Source: JAKVBK01 sp022447275
GTDB taxonomy: Bacteria; Pseudomonadota; Alphaproteobacteria; Rhodobacterales; Rhodobacteraceae
DNA length: 64,000 nt
Reading direction: 5' to 3'
Assembly (NCBI GenBank): GCA_047125605.1
Contig: CP138932.1
Coordinates: 1,674,001-1,738,000, forward strand
How positions within the stretch are numbered: the first letter of the stretch is position 1; the number at the start of each line of letters is the position of its first letter. Below the pieces are notes generated by a model, which was given only the letters and a program-made list of their open reading frames with translations, had not been told where the DNA came from and did no database searches. Both the position numbers and the translations under genes were made by a program. Below are positions 35,332 through 44,043 of this stretch, piece after piece.

Positions 35332-36027
35332 TCACAGGCCCGCGGCGGTCTCCCGGACGACCTGCTGGCGTTCGGCGTTGGGCGGGTGCGTCCCAAGAAA
35401 CCGGTCGCCGGGATCAGGAATGCGCGAGAAGAACGCAGCCCCGCGCACAGGGTCATACCCAGCGCGGGCGGCGATAATCGTGCCCAAACGGTCTGCCTGC
35501 AATTCAAAATCTTTCGAATAGGCTCGCGCACCCAGTTCTGCGCCCAATTGCAGGGCCAATTCCACGGAGGCGGGATCTCCGCCGCTTAGTCCGATCAATC
35601 CGCCAAGAATAAGCCCGCCAGCCCTGGCATTGCTGCGCGTTTGGGGCAGGTGCCCGGCGATATGGTGCGCCGCTTCGTGGCCCAGCACAAAAGCAAGCTC
35701 ATCGCCGTTGCGCGCGTCAGCGATCAGAGCAAGCGTAAACACGATCTGCGGACGCCCAGCACGGTTGAGCGTCTGAAACGCATTGGCGGGCGCCGATGCA
35801 TCGTCCAGCACCAGGATCTCAAAATCACAGTTCAGGCGCTGTGTCGTGTCCCGGCAATATTGTTCGGCCACCGGCTCGACACGCGCCACCACGCCTGTAA
35901 AAAGCACTGCGCTTTCTTCAGCAGAACGTGCTGAAAAGTCCGCATTATCGCGCGGCGGAGCGCTACAGGCCGCAAGCCCAAGCATACAGCCAAGGGCCAC
36001 AAGCACATTTTTTGCGCAGTTTTGCAT
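35332..36027 (-). CDS. M48 family metalloprotease, lipoprotein
   Basis: 231 aa. A short signal peptide ends in a lipobox (LGLAAC, about residues 16-21), so it is probably anchored in the periplasm. The zinc motif is LGHEAAHHIAGHL (HExxH), with a third ligand in DFELQADRLG. The end THPPNAERQQVV is typical of small M48/LoiP-like proteases, which take part in envelope quality control. The start at 36027 is preceded by GGGGGAA. The longer open frame reaching 36264 lies over the divergent DCC gene and is rejected. The 5' ends of the two genes are about 40 bp apart. Confidence 0.92.
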   Translation of the reverse strand: MQNCAKNVLVALGCMLGLAACSAPPRDNADFSARSAEESAVLFTGVVARVEPVAEQYCRDTTQRLNCDFEILVLDDASAPANAFQTLNRAGRPQIVFTLALIADARNGDELAFVLGHEAAHHIAGHLPQTRSNARAGGLILGGLIGLSGGDPASVELALQLGAELGARAYSKDFELQADRLGTIIAARAGYDPVRGAAFFSRIPDPGDRFLGTHPPNAERQQVVRETAAGL

Positions 36028-36069
36028 GTTTCCCCCTTGCCGTCGTGCACACCGATCTACCTGACACTC

Positions 36070-36513
36070 ATGCATAAAGAGATCGAAGTCGTATACAACG
36101 GAAGTTGTCCAATCTGCTCGTCGGAGGTGGCGGTGTATCGCCGTCATGCCGAAGGCCGCGCTTTGCCCATCGTCTTTTCCGATCTGCATGAGACCGACCT
36201 CGCACGGGTCGGGCTGGACAAAGACAGCGCCGCACGGCGGTTTCATGTGCTCAAGAACGGGCAACTGCTGTCGGGAGTTCCCGCCTTCATCGAACTGTGG
36301 TCTTCGATCCCTCGCTATCGTTGGCTGGCCCGCATCGTGGGCCTGCCGGTGATCCGCACCCTCGCAAGCCTGCTATACATCACCGTACTGGCACCCACGC
36401 TCTACGCCATGCACAAGCGCCGCGAGCGACGCGCAGCATCGGCTCAGGCCAAGCAGCCACAGGCAGCCCAGCCCACGCCCGCCCCGCAGGCGGCTGAGAA
36501 CGAAAGAGCCTGA
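36070..36513 (+). CDS. thiol-disulfide oxidoreductase DCC family protein (DUF393)
   Basis: 147 aa. Starts MHKEIEVVYNGSCPICSSEV, the defining DCC motif with a CPIC pair in a thioredoxin-like fold. The middle FHVLKNGQLLSGVPAFIELW and the hydrophobic TLASLLYITVLAPTLYAMHK are typical. The last 30 residues are a Gln/Ala/Pro-rich tail. Redox activity is assumed from the motif only. It is divergent from the M48 protease gene and followed closely by a small conserved-looking gene and a Nudix gene, perhaps as one transcript. Confidence 0.88.
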   Translation: MHKEIEVVYNGSCPICSSEVAVYRRHAEGRALPIVFSDLHETDLARVGLDKDSAARRFHVLKNGQLLSGVPAFIELWSSIPRYRWLARIVGLPVIRTLASLLYITVLAPTLYAMHKRRERRAASAQAKQPQAAQPTPAPQAAENERA

Positions 36514-36535
36514 CATAGGCGCCGCAAGGCGTTAG

Positions 36536-36793
36536 ATGTGGGGCATGTTTACGATCGAACACGAATTTGACGCCACCGTCGTGACACTCATCGATGAGGG
36601 CGCCAACCATCTTCAAGGCGATGTCACCGTGCATGCCTTTGAGGAATGCGTCACCGTAGAGCAACTGGACCCCCATACGGACAGGGTGAATAAGATCACG
36701 CTGTCCATGGCACAGTTGCGCGACATGGCAGCGGCCCTGAACCTGCCAGAAGGCGTTTACCGACTGGGCGACGCCCCGGGAAAGGCGCCCTGA
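36536..36793 (+). CDS. hypothetical protein, 85 aa
   Basis: A short, acidic, soluble protein (MFTIEHEFDATVVTLIDEG; KITLSMAQLRDMAAALNLPE; VYRLGD near the end). Codon use matches its neighbours. It sits 22 bp after the DCC gene and 1 nt before the Nudix start, so an operon is likely. An ATG at 36545 is an alternative start. I do not recognise a named family. Confidence 0.7.
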   Translation: MWGMFTIEHEFDATVVTLIDEGANHLQGDVTVHAFEECVTVEQLDPHTDRVNKITLSMAQLRDMAAALNLPEGVYRLGDAPGKAP

Positions 36794-36794
36794 C

Positions 36795-37250
36795 ATGCTG
36801 CCGCGCAGCGGCGCGATCCGCGTCGCCGTCCGCGGGCTTGTCATGCACGACAACAGGCTGCTTCTCGTGAATGCCTGGGCAGACCATCGTGCGGCTTTGT
36901 GGTGTGCTCCCGGCGGCGGCGCCGAGGCCCACAGTGCGCTGCCTGACAATCTGGCCCGCGAGATCTACGAAGAAACGGGGCTGCGCGCCGAGGTTGGGGC
37001 CGTCTGCCTTGTCAATGAATTCCACGATCAGGCGCGCGGCTTTCACCAAGTGGAGATTTTCTTTCGCTGCACCGTCGCCGATCGCAGCATCGATCCGGAT
37101 TGGCGCGACCCGGAGGGGGTCGTCAAAAGCCGGATCTGGGTCAACCGTGACGAAATCGCCGATCTCACTGTCAAACCCTCCTGCCTTGCGGAGGTTGCCT
37201 GGCAGGAAAGCGATCTGACCTATGATCCGTTGGAGCCCCTTTTGGGCTGA
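36795..37250 (+). CDS. NUDIX hydrolase
   Basis: 151 aa. The Nudix box runs GGAEAHSALPDNLAREIYEE followed by TGL (about residues 41-63), with the metal-binding REIYEETGL intact. The usual glutamate at box position 7 is serine, with a Glu at position 4. Nudix enzymes hydrolyse nucleoside diphosphate derivatives; the substrate is unknown. It starts 1 nt after the upstream small gene. Its last 31 bp overlap the 3' end of the convergent EamA transporter gene. Confidence 0.9.
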   Translation: MLPRSGAIRVAVRGLVMHDNRLLLVNAWADHRAALWCAPGGGAEAHSALPDNLAREIYEETGLRAEVGAVCLVNEFHDQARGFHQVEIFFRCTVADRSIDPDWRDPEGVVKSRIWVNRDEIADLTVKPSCLAEVAWQESDLTYDPLEPLLG

Positions 37251-38089
37251 GCCGGGCGCAAGCCCAGCGCGATGCCACCGATCACGCCCAGGCAAGCCAG
37301 CCCCACTTGCAGGCTGAGCGCCTCGCCCAGCAACAGCGCGCCGCCCAGAATGGCAATGACCGGAACGGTCAATTGCACAAGCGCCGCGGTGGTCGTTTGA
37401 ATCTGCGGCAAAACATGGAACCAGAGCGCATAGCCCAGCCCAGAGGCCAGTGCCCCGGAAACGACGCCCCACAACAGCCCCTGTGCGGTGACAGCGCCAC
37501 CCAATGGCAACCAGACCAACAGCAGCGCAAGACTGGCCCATAGGAAATTCGCCGCCGTATCGCCCAGTGCCCAAGCCGCCCCCCTGCCCTGCCACGTGTA
37601 AAGCGCCCACCCCAGCCCTGCGCAAACCATCAGGCCCGCGCCAAACAGATCAATGCGCGCATCCGGCCCCGGCCAGAGCAGCCACGCGAGGGCCGTCAGG
37701 GCAATCCCCATGCCAAACCACCGCATCCAGCCAATGGGCTGGCCTGTTGCAACAGCAGCTCCAAACAGCCCGGCCTGCACGGTGGCAAACAGGATTAACG
37801 CGCCAACGCCTGCATCAAGCGTCAAATAAGCCATTGAAAAACCTCCCAAATACACAACGAGCCCAAGCACCGACAGCAGAAGATACTGCAATGCCCACCC
37901 CCCCTTGCGGCGCAGCGGAAGGCTGCCACGCGTGGCCAGAGCCAGGACCGCCAATACCCCTGCGCCCGCCAAAACGCGGATGACGGCAAAGCTGACAGGG
38001 TCTGTCCCGGACGCAACACCAGCCCGTGTCAAAAGGGAGTTGGCGGCAAAAGCCAACATTGTCAGCGCGGTCAGAAGAAACAGGCGCAC
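37220..38089 (-). CDS. EamA family (DMT superfamily) transporter
   Basis: 289 aa, ten predicted transmembrane helices in two repeats. The first ends around AYLTLDAGVGALILFATVQA; the second has YALWFHVLPQIQTTTAALVQ and LTVPVIAILGGALLLGEALS. The start is a GTG with GGAGAGGG upstream. Likely a small-molecule exporter or importer of unknown specificity. It is convergent with, and overlaps by 31 bp, the Nudix gene. It is not closely similar by eye to the other EamA protein in this window. Confidence 0.9.
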   Translation of the reverse strand: MRLFLLTALTMLAFAANSLLTRAGVASGTDPVSFAVIRVLAGAGVLAVLALATRGSLPLRRKGGWALQYLLLSVLGLVVYLGGFSMAYLTLDAGVGALILFATVQAGLFGAAVATGQPIGWMRWFGMGIALTALAWLLWPGPDARIDLFGAGLMVCAGLGWALYTWQGRGAAWALGDTAANFLWASLALLLVWLPLGGAVTAQGLLWGVVSGALASGLGYALWFHVLPQIQTTTAALVQLTVPVIAILGGALLLGEALSLQVGLACLGVIGGIALGLRPAQPKRGSNGS

Positions 38090-38209
38090 GGGGCCCTCTC
38101 CGGGATAGGATCAAAAGACATCCCGGCCACTTAGCGTCAAAGCGCGCGTCCCCGCCAGCGCAAAGGGGCTGATGCGAGGTCAAATTTCCAAAAGCAGACG
38201 GGTCGCGCG

Positions 38210-38716
38210 TTAGGACCAGCGGAAATCAAAGGACAGCAGATAATTGCCTGAATGCGCGCCCGGGTTCCATCTGGACAAAGTGTTTAACATGTCCATCAGC
38301 GGGCCCATGTAGTTTAACTCCACCTCGTCCATATACCGCAACATGAGTCGGAACTCGGGCTCAACATCGCCGCGAAAGCGAAATCTTCGAAAACCGACGC
38401 GATCGGGCATGATCAGGTTTGCATCCCGCGTGTAGATGCTGATGGTGCCGTGACTGTTGTTTATGGCCATCATCTGCAGCGTCTGTCCCATCAGTCGCTT
38501 GAAAGTAGACATGGCATAGCCGCGCAGCAGGCCGATCGTAAGGCCGCCGGTGATGGAGGTGCCCGTTGGCAGGCCGCGCATCTTCAGCATCAGCTTGGTC
38601 ATGGTGTCCAAATCCCATTCATCCCCCCAAATGCGATTGGACTGGTTGACATTGGGAAAGCTTATCGGGCCGTTCGAGGTGATCATCACGCCCGACGCGA
38701 AAAAATCGTATCCCAT
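38210..38716 (-). CDS. hypothetical protein, 168 aa, no recognised family
   Basis: Starts MGYDFFASGVMITSNGPISF with a strong CAGGAGAA ribosome-binding site. The protein is rich in Met, Asn and aromatic residues (DLDTMTKLMLKMRGLPTG; LRGYAMSTFKRLMGQTLQMM; VELNYMGPLMDMLNTLSRW), has no cysteine, no clear signal peptide and no obvious transmembrane helix. The C-terminal SGNYLLSFDFRWS alternates like a beta strand ending in an aromatic, faintly recalling outer-membrane or periplasmic beta proteins, but there is no export signal. Flanking genes (EamA, PhnM-like) give no functional clue. Confidence 0.75.
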   Translation of the reverse strand: MGYDFFASGVMITSNGPISFPNVNQSNRIWGDEWDLDTMTKLMLKMRGLPTGTSITGGLTIGLLRGYAMSTFKRLMGQTLQMMAINNSHGTISIYTRDANLIMPDRVGFRRFRFRGDVEPEFRLMLRYMDEVELNYMGPLMDMLNTLSRWNPGAHSGNYLLSFDFRWS

Positions 38717-38782
38717 TGATTTCTCCTGTTTCTATGCGAATAAAAATGCTGTGAGACGCCCTAACAAAATGGGGGCGCAAAC

Positions 38783-38800
38783 GATCACGCTTTCGTGATC
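38783..38800. terminator. small palindromic hairpin between the PhnM-like gene and the 168-aa gene
   Basis: GATCACG and CGTGATC flank a CTTT loop, about 85 nt past the PhnM-like stop on the minus strand and about 65 nt before the next start. The U tract is poor (GTTTGC on the minus strand), so it is either a weak terminator or an operator. Confidence 0.4.
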
Positions 38801-38885
38801 TTCCTTCATACTAGGCGGCAGGGGTTGCGTGTTTCAAGCCTGCAGCGCCGAGGCTGCAACAAGCGACGCCCATTTTTCCGAGAAA

Positions 38886-39959
38886 TTAGGGGGCTGTTTG
38901 CTGCGCCAAACACGAGATCAACGGCCCTGACAGATAGGACCATTGGCCCGCCACCATTGTGCCGGCAGGCCGCCCCGCGCGATCCAAAACGACGAGGTCA
39001 CTGCGCTGACCCGCCTGCAGCGTACCCCGGTCTGTCAGCCCGAGCACGCGTGCCGGATTTCTGGACACCAGATTCCAGGCGTCCGTGTCTGTCGCCTGCA
39101 CTTGCAGCGCAGCCTGGCGCAGCGCGGGATAGTGATAATCCGACACCAGCACATCGCAGCGCCCGGCAGTGATCTGCGCCTGTGCCGAGATACCCTTGTC
39201 GTGACTTCCGCCGCGCACAACATTCGGCGCGCCCAGAACGATCACGTCGCCCCCGGCCCGTGCCGCCTGCACCGCGTCTTCAGTTTCCGGGAATTCGCTG
39301 ACATGCGCGCCAAATGCACGGTACTGGGCACGCGTCTGCGCCGAGCTGTCATCATGGCTGCCCAAAACCACGCCATCGCTTGTCAAGCTAGCGGCAAAGC
39401 GGGCCAGCTCTGCTGTATGATCCACCGCGTTCAGCCGATGCAGAAGTGCCAGATGCGCCTCAGGGGACCGCCCGGATTTCAACGCCTGACCAGTCAGGCG
39501 CGGCGGGCGCTTTCCGGCGTTCAGAGCCGCGCGCGGCAAATGATCATTGAACACCACCATGGGGATGGCGTGTTGCACCACAAGCGATGCAATCTCATCA
39601 AAATCTGAGACGAGGCTGATCTCGACGCGCAGCTGCACCCGCATATCCGTGGCTAGATCCGCACGCGCCGCATCCAACGCCAGCAGCAAGCGGCGGGCGA
39701 AATCGGGGCTGCGAATACCCCCTTCCCAAGACCAGAACTGGGCTAAGACGGCCGTGGTGATCCCGTTGGCCGCCAATTCCGCATCCAGTGCGGCCAGCCC
39801 ATCCGCCAAATCCTTCATGACGCCGCGACGGGGCGCAAGATGGCGCTCAAAGCCGTCCCCGTGCAGATCAACCAGACCCGGGCGCACAGTGTAACCATCC
39901 AGCCCCTGCCACAGGCGCTGGGGATCGGCGGGAAGAATGGGGGGCAGACCATGAAGCAT
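38886..39959 (-). CDS. PhnM-like amidohydrolase (ribose 1-methylphosphonate 5-triphosphate diphosphatase family)
   Basis: 357 aa. Amidohydrolase-fold protein related to PhnM of the C-P lyase pathway, which removes diphosphate from alpha-D-ribose 1-methylphosphonate 5-triphosphate. Motifs: PGLVDLHGDGFERHLAPRRG (metal site), the VVFNDHLPRAAL segment, LGSHDDSSAQT, GAPNVVRGGSHDKGISA and the C-terminal SRNPARVLGLTDRGTLQAG. The N-terminus is short for the family. The frame is open a further 28 codons to an ATG at 40043, so the start is uncertain. No other phn genes are in the window, so it may be a stand-alone paralogue with a different substrate. Confidence 0.8.
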   Translation of the reverse strand: MLHGLPPILPADPQRLWQGLDGYTVRPGLVDLHGDGFERHLAPRRGVMKDLADGLAALDAELAANGITTAVLAQFWSWEGGIRSPDFARRLLLALDAARADLATDMRVQLRVEISLVSDFDEIASLVVQHAIPMVVFNDHLPRAALNAGKRPPRLTGQALKSGRSPEAHLALLHRLNAVDHTAELARFAASLTSDGVVLGSHDDSSAQTRAQYRAFGAHVSEFPETEDAVQAARAGGDVIVLGAPNVVRGGSHDKGISAQAQITAGRCDVLVSDYHYPALRQAALQVQATDTDAWNLVSRNPARVLGLTDRGTLQAGQRSDLVVLDRAGRPAGTMVAGQWSYLSGPLISCLAQQTAP

Positions 39960-40382
39960 GGCTGCCTTTAGCCTGCGCGGTATCAAAGGGCAAAGCCAAA
40001 GCTCACGCAGGCAAATCACCCGGCAAGGATTGGGGGCCTTCATCGCCCCAAGGCCGTCCGTGATCCTTCCGCCCCCTGCCCCGGAAAGCGGTCATGAGGC
40101 GCCGGTGCTCGGGCCTTCTGCGTATTCGCAGACTGCCGCAAAGGCGATGTCGGGCCTGAGAGATAGAATTTTCGAAAATCCGACTACGTCTAGAGGCACA
40201 TCGCCCAATGGATCGGAGCGCGCAGACATGCTGACGCCAGACACCCCCACAGCCGCAACGGCCCAGCCAAACCCGCCAAGCGCTTGCAGGAACGGCCCAA
40301 ACGCGACAGGGGCGTGCTCGCGCCGCCCTCGCCCGTGCAAGAGGATCACAGCCATTCCTTCACATCATCATGCAGGCCAGCC
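39960..40382. other. 423-bp divergent gap with a doubtful 87-codon ORF
   Basis: This stretch separates the divergent PhnM-like and CoA-ester-lyase genes. A minus-strand frame at 40092-40355 (starts MAVILLHGRGRREHAPVAF) is open for 87 codons. An AAGGA abuts its ATG with no spacing, so a ribosome-binding site is doubtful, and I do not recognise the product. The rest is probably promoter sequence. Confidence 0.35.
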
Positions 40383-41228
40383 ATGAACACCGCGAAGCGA
40401 TCCCTGCTGTTCACGCCCGCCAATCGCCCGAGCGCTTTTGAGAAAGCCCTCGGGACGGGCGCAGACATCATCTGCCTTGACCTTGAGGACGCGGTCCCAC
40501 CCGATCAGAAAACCGCAAGCCGCGACCAAGCAATCGCCTTTCTCAGCACGGCGGGGCCCGCGGGCCTCACGCGCTGCCTGCGCATCAACGGGCTGAGCAG
40601 CCGGGCCGGTCTGGAAGACCTTGTCGCCGTTGCCAGTGCCGCACCCGCCCAAGGGATGATCATGCTGCCCAAAGTTGGCGAGGCTGCTGAATTACGGCTG
40701 GCAGACGCGATTTTGTCAGAGGCCGGCAGTGGCCTTGAGCTCGCCGCGCTTGTCGAAACATTGGATGGTCTGGAGAACGTGTCCGACATTGCCCGGGCGA
40801 CCGGCCGCCTCAAGCTGATCATGTTCGGGGCGGTGGATTTCAGCGCAGAGCTCGGCACCACGAACGCAGAGGGCCCGCTCAGCTATGCGCGCGGTCGCAT
40901 CGTGCATGCGGCCAAGCGGGCAGGCATCGATGTGATGGACGTCCCAGAGTTGAACTTCCGCGATACGGACGTGATTGCCAGCAGCGCAGTCCGCGCGCGC
41001 GACAGCGGCTTTACGGGCAAGGCCGCCATCCATCCAGCGGGAATCGCGCTCATCAATGAGACGTTCACGCCCAGCGCTGAGGAAATTGCCCATGCCCAAC
41101 GGGTGATCGCCGCCTTTGAGGCCGCGCCCAACGGGCTGGCTGTGCTCGACGGGCAATTGGTTGAAGCCCCTGTCATTAAGGCGATGCAACGGCGGCTGGC
41201 CATTGCCCAAACCTGCGGATTGCTGTGA
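40383..41228 (+). CDS. CoA ester lyase, HpcH/HpaI aldolase family (CitE/malyl-CoA lyase type)
   Basis: 281 aa TIM-barrel lyase. Starts KRSLLFTPANRPSAFEKAL. It has the metal-site motif IICLDLEDAVPPDQK, LRINGLSSRAGLEDL, ALVETLDGLENVSDIA (catalytic Glu) and FGAVDFSAELG with the ligand Asp, then GKAAIHPAGIALINE. Such enzymes cleave citramalyl-, malyl- or methylmalyl-CoA. The ATG at 40383 lines up with the family N-terminus. It lies about 240 bp upstream of an acyl-CoA dehydrogenase gene in the same direction. Confidence 0.9.
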   Translation: MNTAKRSLLFTPANRPSAFEKALGTGADIICLDLEDAVPPDQKTASRDQAIAFLSTAGPAGLTRCLRINGLSSRAGLEDLVAVASAAPAQGMIMLPKVGEAAELRLADAILSEAGSGLELAALVETLDGLENVSDIARATGRLKLIMFGAVDFSAELGTTNAEGPLSYARGRIVHAAKRAGIDVMDVPELNFRDTDVIASSAVRARDSGFTGKAAIHPAGIALINETFTPSAEEIAHAQRVIAAFEAAPNGLAVLDGQLVEAPVIKAMQRRLAIAQTCGLL

Positions 41229-41471
41229 GCCGGTTGGCGCAAACCCCGGCTGCAGCCTGTCGCGTAGCATCTTGAATACGGTGTGCCTTCGATTGACCTG
41301 CCCAGCGCCCATGGCGTACCGCTAAAGGCAGCGGGTAAAAGGCACTAAACGCAGCAAAGATGGCAGCAACAGCCCAATGCAGCTCGAGTGGCTCTGGCAA
41401 ACGGGCCCGCGCTGACATCTGGAGCGGTTGTTGCACCGGGTGCACGCGCAAAGGAAAACAGGGAAGACAAG

Positions 41472-42662
41472 ATGAATATGGTCGATCTGGACGGTATCTC
41501 GATCCCGGCTTCTGACGATTGGGCCGAGATTCGCGATGGGGTTGGACGCCTCTGCGCAGAGTTTCCCAATGACTACTGGCTGGAGTTGGACAAGCATGAC
41601 CGCTATCCGACGGATTTTGTGCGCCGGTTAACAGACTCCGGCTTCTTGGGCGCGCTGATCCCGGAGGAATATGGCGGCTCAGGCTTGCCGCTGAGTGCCG
41701 CGGGCGTTGTTCTGGAAACCATCCACGAACGCGGATGCAACGCGGCTGCCTGCCACGCGCAGATGTATACGATGGGCACAGTGCTTAAATACGGCTCCGT
41801 GGAGCAAAAGCGGGCCTACCTGCCCGGCATCGCCAGCGGAGCGCTGCGCCTGCAAGCCTTCGGCGTGACAGAGCCCACCACGGGCAGCGATACGACCCAG
41901 CTCAAAACCCGCGCCGAACGCACGGAGCGCGGCACCTATATCGTGAATGGCCAAAAGGTTTGGACGAGCCGCGCCTTCGAGTCTGATCTGATGCTTTTGC
42001 TGGCCCGCACAACACCCGCCTCACAGGTTGAGAAGCGCTCTGACGGGATGTCAGTCTTTTTGCTGGATATGCGTGAAGCCCTCGGCAATGGCCTCGAGTT
42101 GCGCAAGATCGATGCCATGATCAACCACAACACCTGCGAAGTGTTCATCGACCAGCTCGAAATTCCGGGCGATACGCTGGTTGGCACCGAAGGCAAAGGG
42201 TTCCGCTATATCGTTGACAGCATGAACGCAGAGCGAATTTTGATCGCCTATGAATGCATTGGCGATGCCAAATTCTTTATCCGCAAGGCCGTTGAATACG
42301 CCAAGGAACGCAAAGTTTTCGGCGCGCCAATCGGCGCCAATCAGGGCATCCAGTTCCCCATTGCCAAAGCCTATGCCGATGCGCAGGCGGCGGAATTGAT
42401 GGTCAAGAAAGCCGCCGCCCTGTTTGATGCCGGCCATCGCGCCGCCGCGGAGGCCAACATGGCAAAAATGCTGGCAGCGGACGCCTCCTGGCAAGCGGCC
42501 GAAATGTGCATGCAGGTATATGGCGGGTTTGCCTTTGCCCGCGAATACGGCATCGAGCGCAAATGGCGCGAAGCCCGCCTGTACCAGACGGCACCGATCT
42601 CAAAGAACATGATCCTGGGCTATCTTGGACAGCATGTTCTGGGGCTGCCACGCAGCTATTAG
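41472..42662 (+). CDS. acyl-CoA dehydrogenase
   Basis: 396 aa flavoprotein. The N-terminal helical domain has DSGFLGALIPEEYGGSGLPL. The FAD-contacting signature is AFGVTEPTTGSDTTQLKT, followed by NGQKVWTSRA, and the C-terminal domain has KERKVFGAPIGANQGIQFPI and CMQVYGGFAFAREYGIERKW. It oxidises an acyl-CoA and passes electrons to ETF. GGGAAG precedes the ATG at 41472; an open frame extends upstream to 41388 without support. It ends 22 bp before an MFS transporter, which may import the acid concerned. Confidence 0.93.
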   Translation: MNMVDLDGISIPASDDWAEIRDGVGRLCAEFPNDYWLELDKHDRYPTDFVRRLTDSGFLGALIPEEYGGSGLPLSAAGVVLETIHERGCNAAACHAQMYTMGTVLKYGSVEQKRAYLPGIASGALRLQAFGVTEPTTGSDTTQLKTRAERTERGTYIVNGQKVWTSRAFESDLMLLLARTTPASQVEKRSDGMSVFLLDMREALGNGLELRKIDAMINHNTCEVFIDQLEIPGDTLVGTEGKGFRYIVDSMNAERILIAYECIGDAKFFIRKAVEYAKERKVFGAPIGANQGIQFPIAKAYADAQAAELMVKKAAALFDAGHRAAAEANMAKMLAADASWQAAEMCMQVYGGFAFAREYGIERKWREARLYQTAPISKNMILGYLGQHVLGLPRSY

Positions 42663-42684
42663 GGGCTGCAGGCAGACGCCGATC

Positions 42685-43917
42685 ATGGGGGCAGAGGCAA
42701 CAGACACGCGCGCGCCGGCCGAGGCCGACACCAGCACCCGCTGGCTGGTCTTGCTGGGGGTTTGGCTGATCTATTTCGCCTTTGGCATCTGTGTTGCCTC
42801 AATGGCCCCGCTGGTGGGCCCGATTGCGCGGGAACTGGGCGTGGGAAATGGTGTGATGGGGGCCATTCTGGGCGCGTGGCCCCTGCTCTATGTGGCTTCG
42901 GCCATTCCGGGCGGCATCCTGTTGGACCGGTTCGGCGCGCGCCGCATGCTGTTTTGCGCCGCACTGATCATGGCCGCCTCTCTGGGCGCCCGCAGTCTGG
43001 CCGAGACGCCTGTGCAAATGTTTCTTGCTGTGGCGCTGTTTGGCATCGGCGGGCCTTTGATATCCGTCGGCGCCCCGAAAACCATCACCGGGTTGTTTAC
43101 GGGCAGGGCGCGCGCGTCTGCGATGGGGATCTATGTGACCGGCCCCTATCTGGGCGGTATCCTTGCAATGGCGCTGACAAACAGTGTGGCCATGCCATTG
43201 GTGGACAATGCCTGGCGCAGTGTCTTGCAACTCTATGGCGCGTTCATGCTCACCTGCGGCGCGATCTGGCTTGTGATTTCGCACCGTGCAGCCCGGCGCG
43301 ACCTGCTCGCAAAGCCTAGCGAGGGAAAGAAGTTCGATCTGGCTGCCTTTGCCGGCATTCTGCACCTGCCGGACGTGCGCCTGATCCTGGTGATGAGCAT
43401 TGGCATCTTCTTCATCAATCACGCTCTCAACAACTGGCTGCCCGAGATCCTGCAAGGGCGCGGGTTCAGCCCGGTAGAGGCCGGCTTCTGGGCGGCGATC
43501 CCATCCTCGGTGGGCATTCTCGGCGTGCTGATCATCCCCCGTCTGGCCACCCCGCAGCGGCGGTTGCGCATTCTAGGCGCGCTCTTTCTGGCGGCGCTCG
43601 GTGCCAGCCTTCTGCTGCATGCGACAGCGCCCGGTTTCCTGCTGACAGGGCTCGTGCTTCAGGGGATTGCCCGCGGGTCCATGATGACAGTCGCCGTCTT
43701 GCTGCTGATGGAAACGCCGCATGTACCGCCGGAACGGCTTGGGCTTGCTGGGGGGCTGTTTTTCACGACGGCTGAAATCGGGGGCATGCTCGGACCTTTA
43801 TCGTTTGGCCTGCTCTCCGAAATGAGCGGTGGCTTTGCGGTGCCACTGTCATCGCTGTCGGTTTTCTGTGTTATTTTGCTGATCTGCCTTGGACGGCTGC
43901 GCAATTTGCAGCGCTGA
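42685..43917 (+). CDS. MFS transporter, CynX/NimT-like
   Basis: 410 aa, twelve predicted transmembrane helices. The loop 2-3 motif GGILLDRFGARRMLF identifies the major facilitator superfamily. Other segments are GPLISVGAPKTITGLFTGRA, then a cytoplasmic loop near residue 215 (AARRDLLAKPSEGKKFD), and LETPHVPPERLGLAGGLFFT-like sequence in the second half. It probably imports an organic anion or cyanate-like acid. The ATG at 42685 lies just past the dehydrogenase stop, so the two genes form an operon. A bidirectional terminator follows. Confidence 0.88.
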   Translation: MGAEATDTRAPAEADTSTRWLVLLGVWLIYFAFGICVASMAPLVGPIARELGVGNGVMGAILGAWPLLYVASAIPGGILLDRFGARRMLFCAALIMAASLGARSLAETPVQMFLAVALFGIGGPLISVGAPKTITGLFTGRARASAMGIYVTGPYLGGILAMALTNSVAMPLVDNAWRSVLQLYGAFMLTCGAIWLVISHRAARRDLLAKPSEGKKFDLAAFAGILHLPDVRLILVMSIGIFFINHALNNWLPEILQGRGFSPVEAGFWAAIPSSVGILGVLIIPRLATPQRRLRILGALFLAALGASLLLHATAPGFLLTGLVLQGIARGSMMTVAVLLLMETPHVPPERLGLAGGLFFTTAEIGGMLGPLSFGLLSEMSGGFAVPLSSLSVFCVILLICLGRLRNLQR

Positions 43918-43980
43918 TCTACGGACCGACCCAAGCCTGCCACCCGCACCCAGCCAAAGGGCCATGCGGCAGACGTGACA

Positions 43981-44000
43981 AAGGGGGCCGTAGCCCCCTT
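43981..44000. terminator. bidirectional terminator between the MFS gene and groEL
   Basis: AAGGGGGC (43981-43988) and GCCCCCTT (43993-44000) form an 8-bp stem with a 4-nt loop. TTT flanks on the plus strand, and CTTTG on the minus strand. It is 44 nt past the groEL stop and 64 nt past the MFS stop, serving both convergent units. Confidence 0.75.
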
Positions 44001-44043
44001 TGCTTAGACAGCTTGCAATCGAATTCCCGGCGGAATTGCGATC

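Noticed and set aside
36795..37250. Nudix protein as inactive because box position 7 is Ser instead of Glu
   Set aside because: The metal-binding REIYEETGL core is intact, and position 7 varies in active Nudix enzymes, so no loss of function is claimed.
40092..40355. 87-codon minus-strand ORF as a small hydrolase-like gene
   Set aside because: The start MAVILLHGRG is suggestive, but the ribosome-binding site has no spacing, no catalytic motif follows, and the end runs into plain intergenic sequence.
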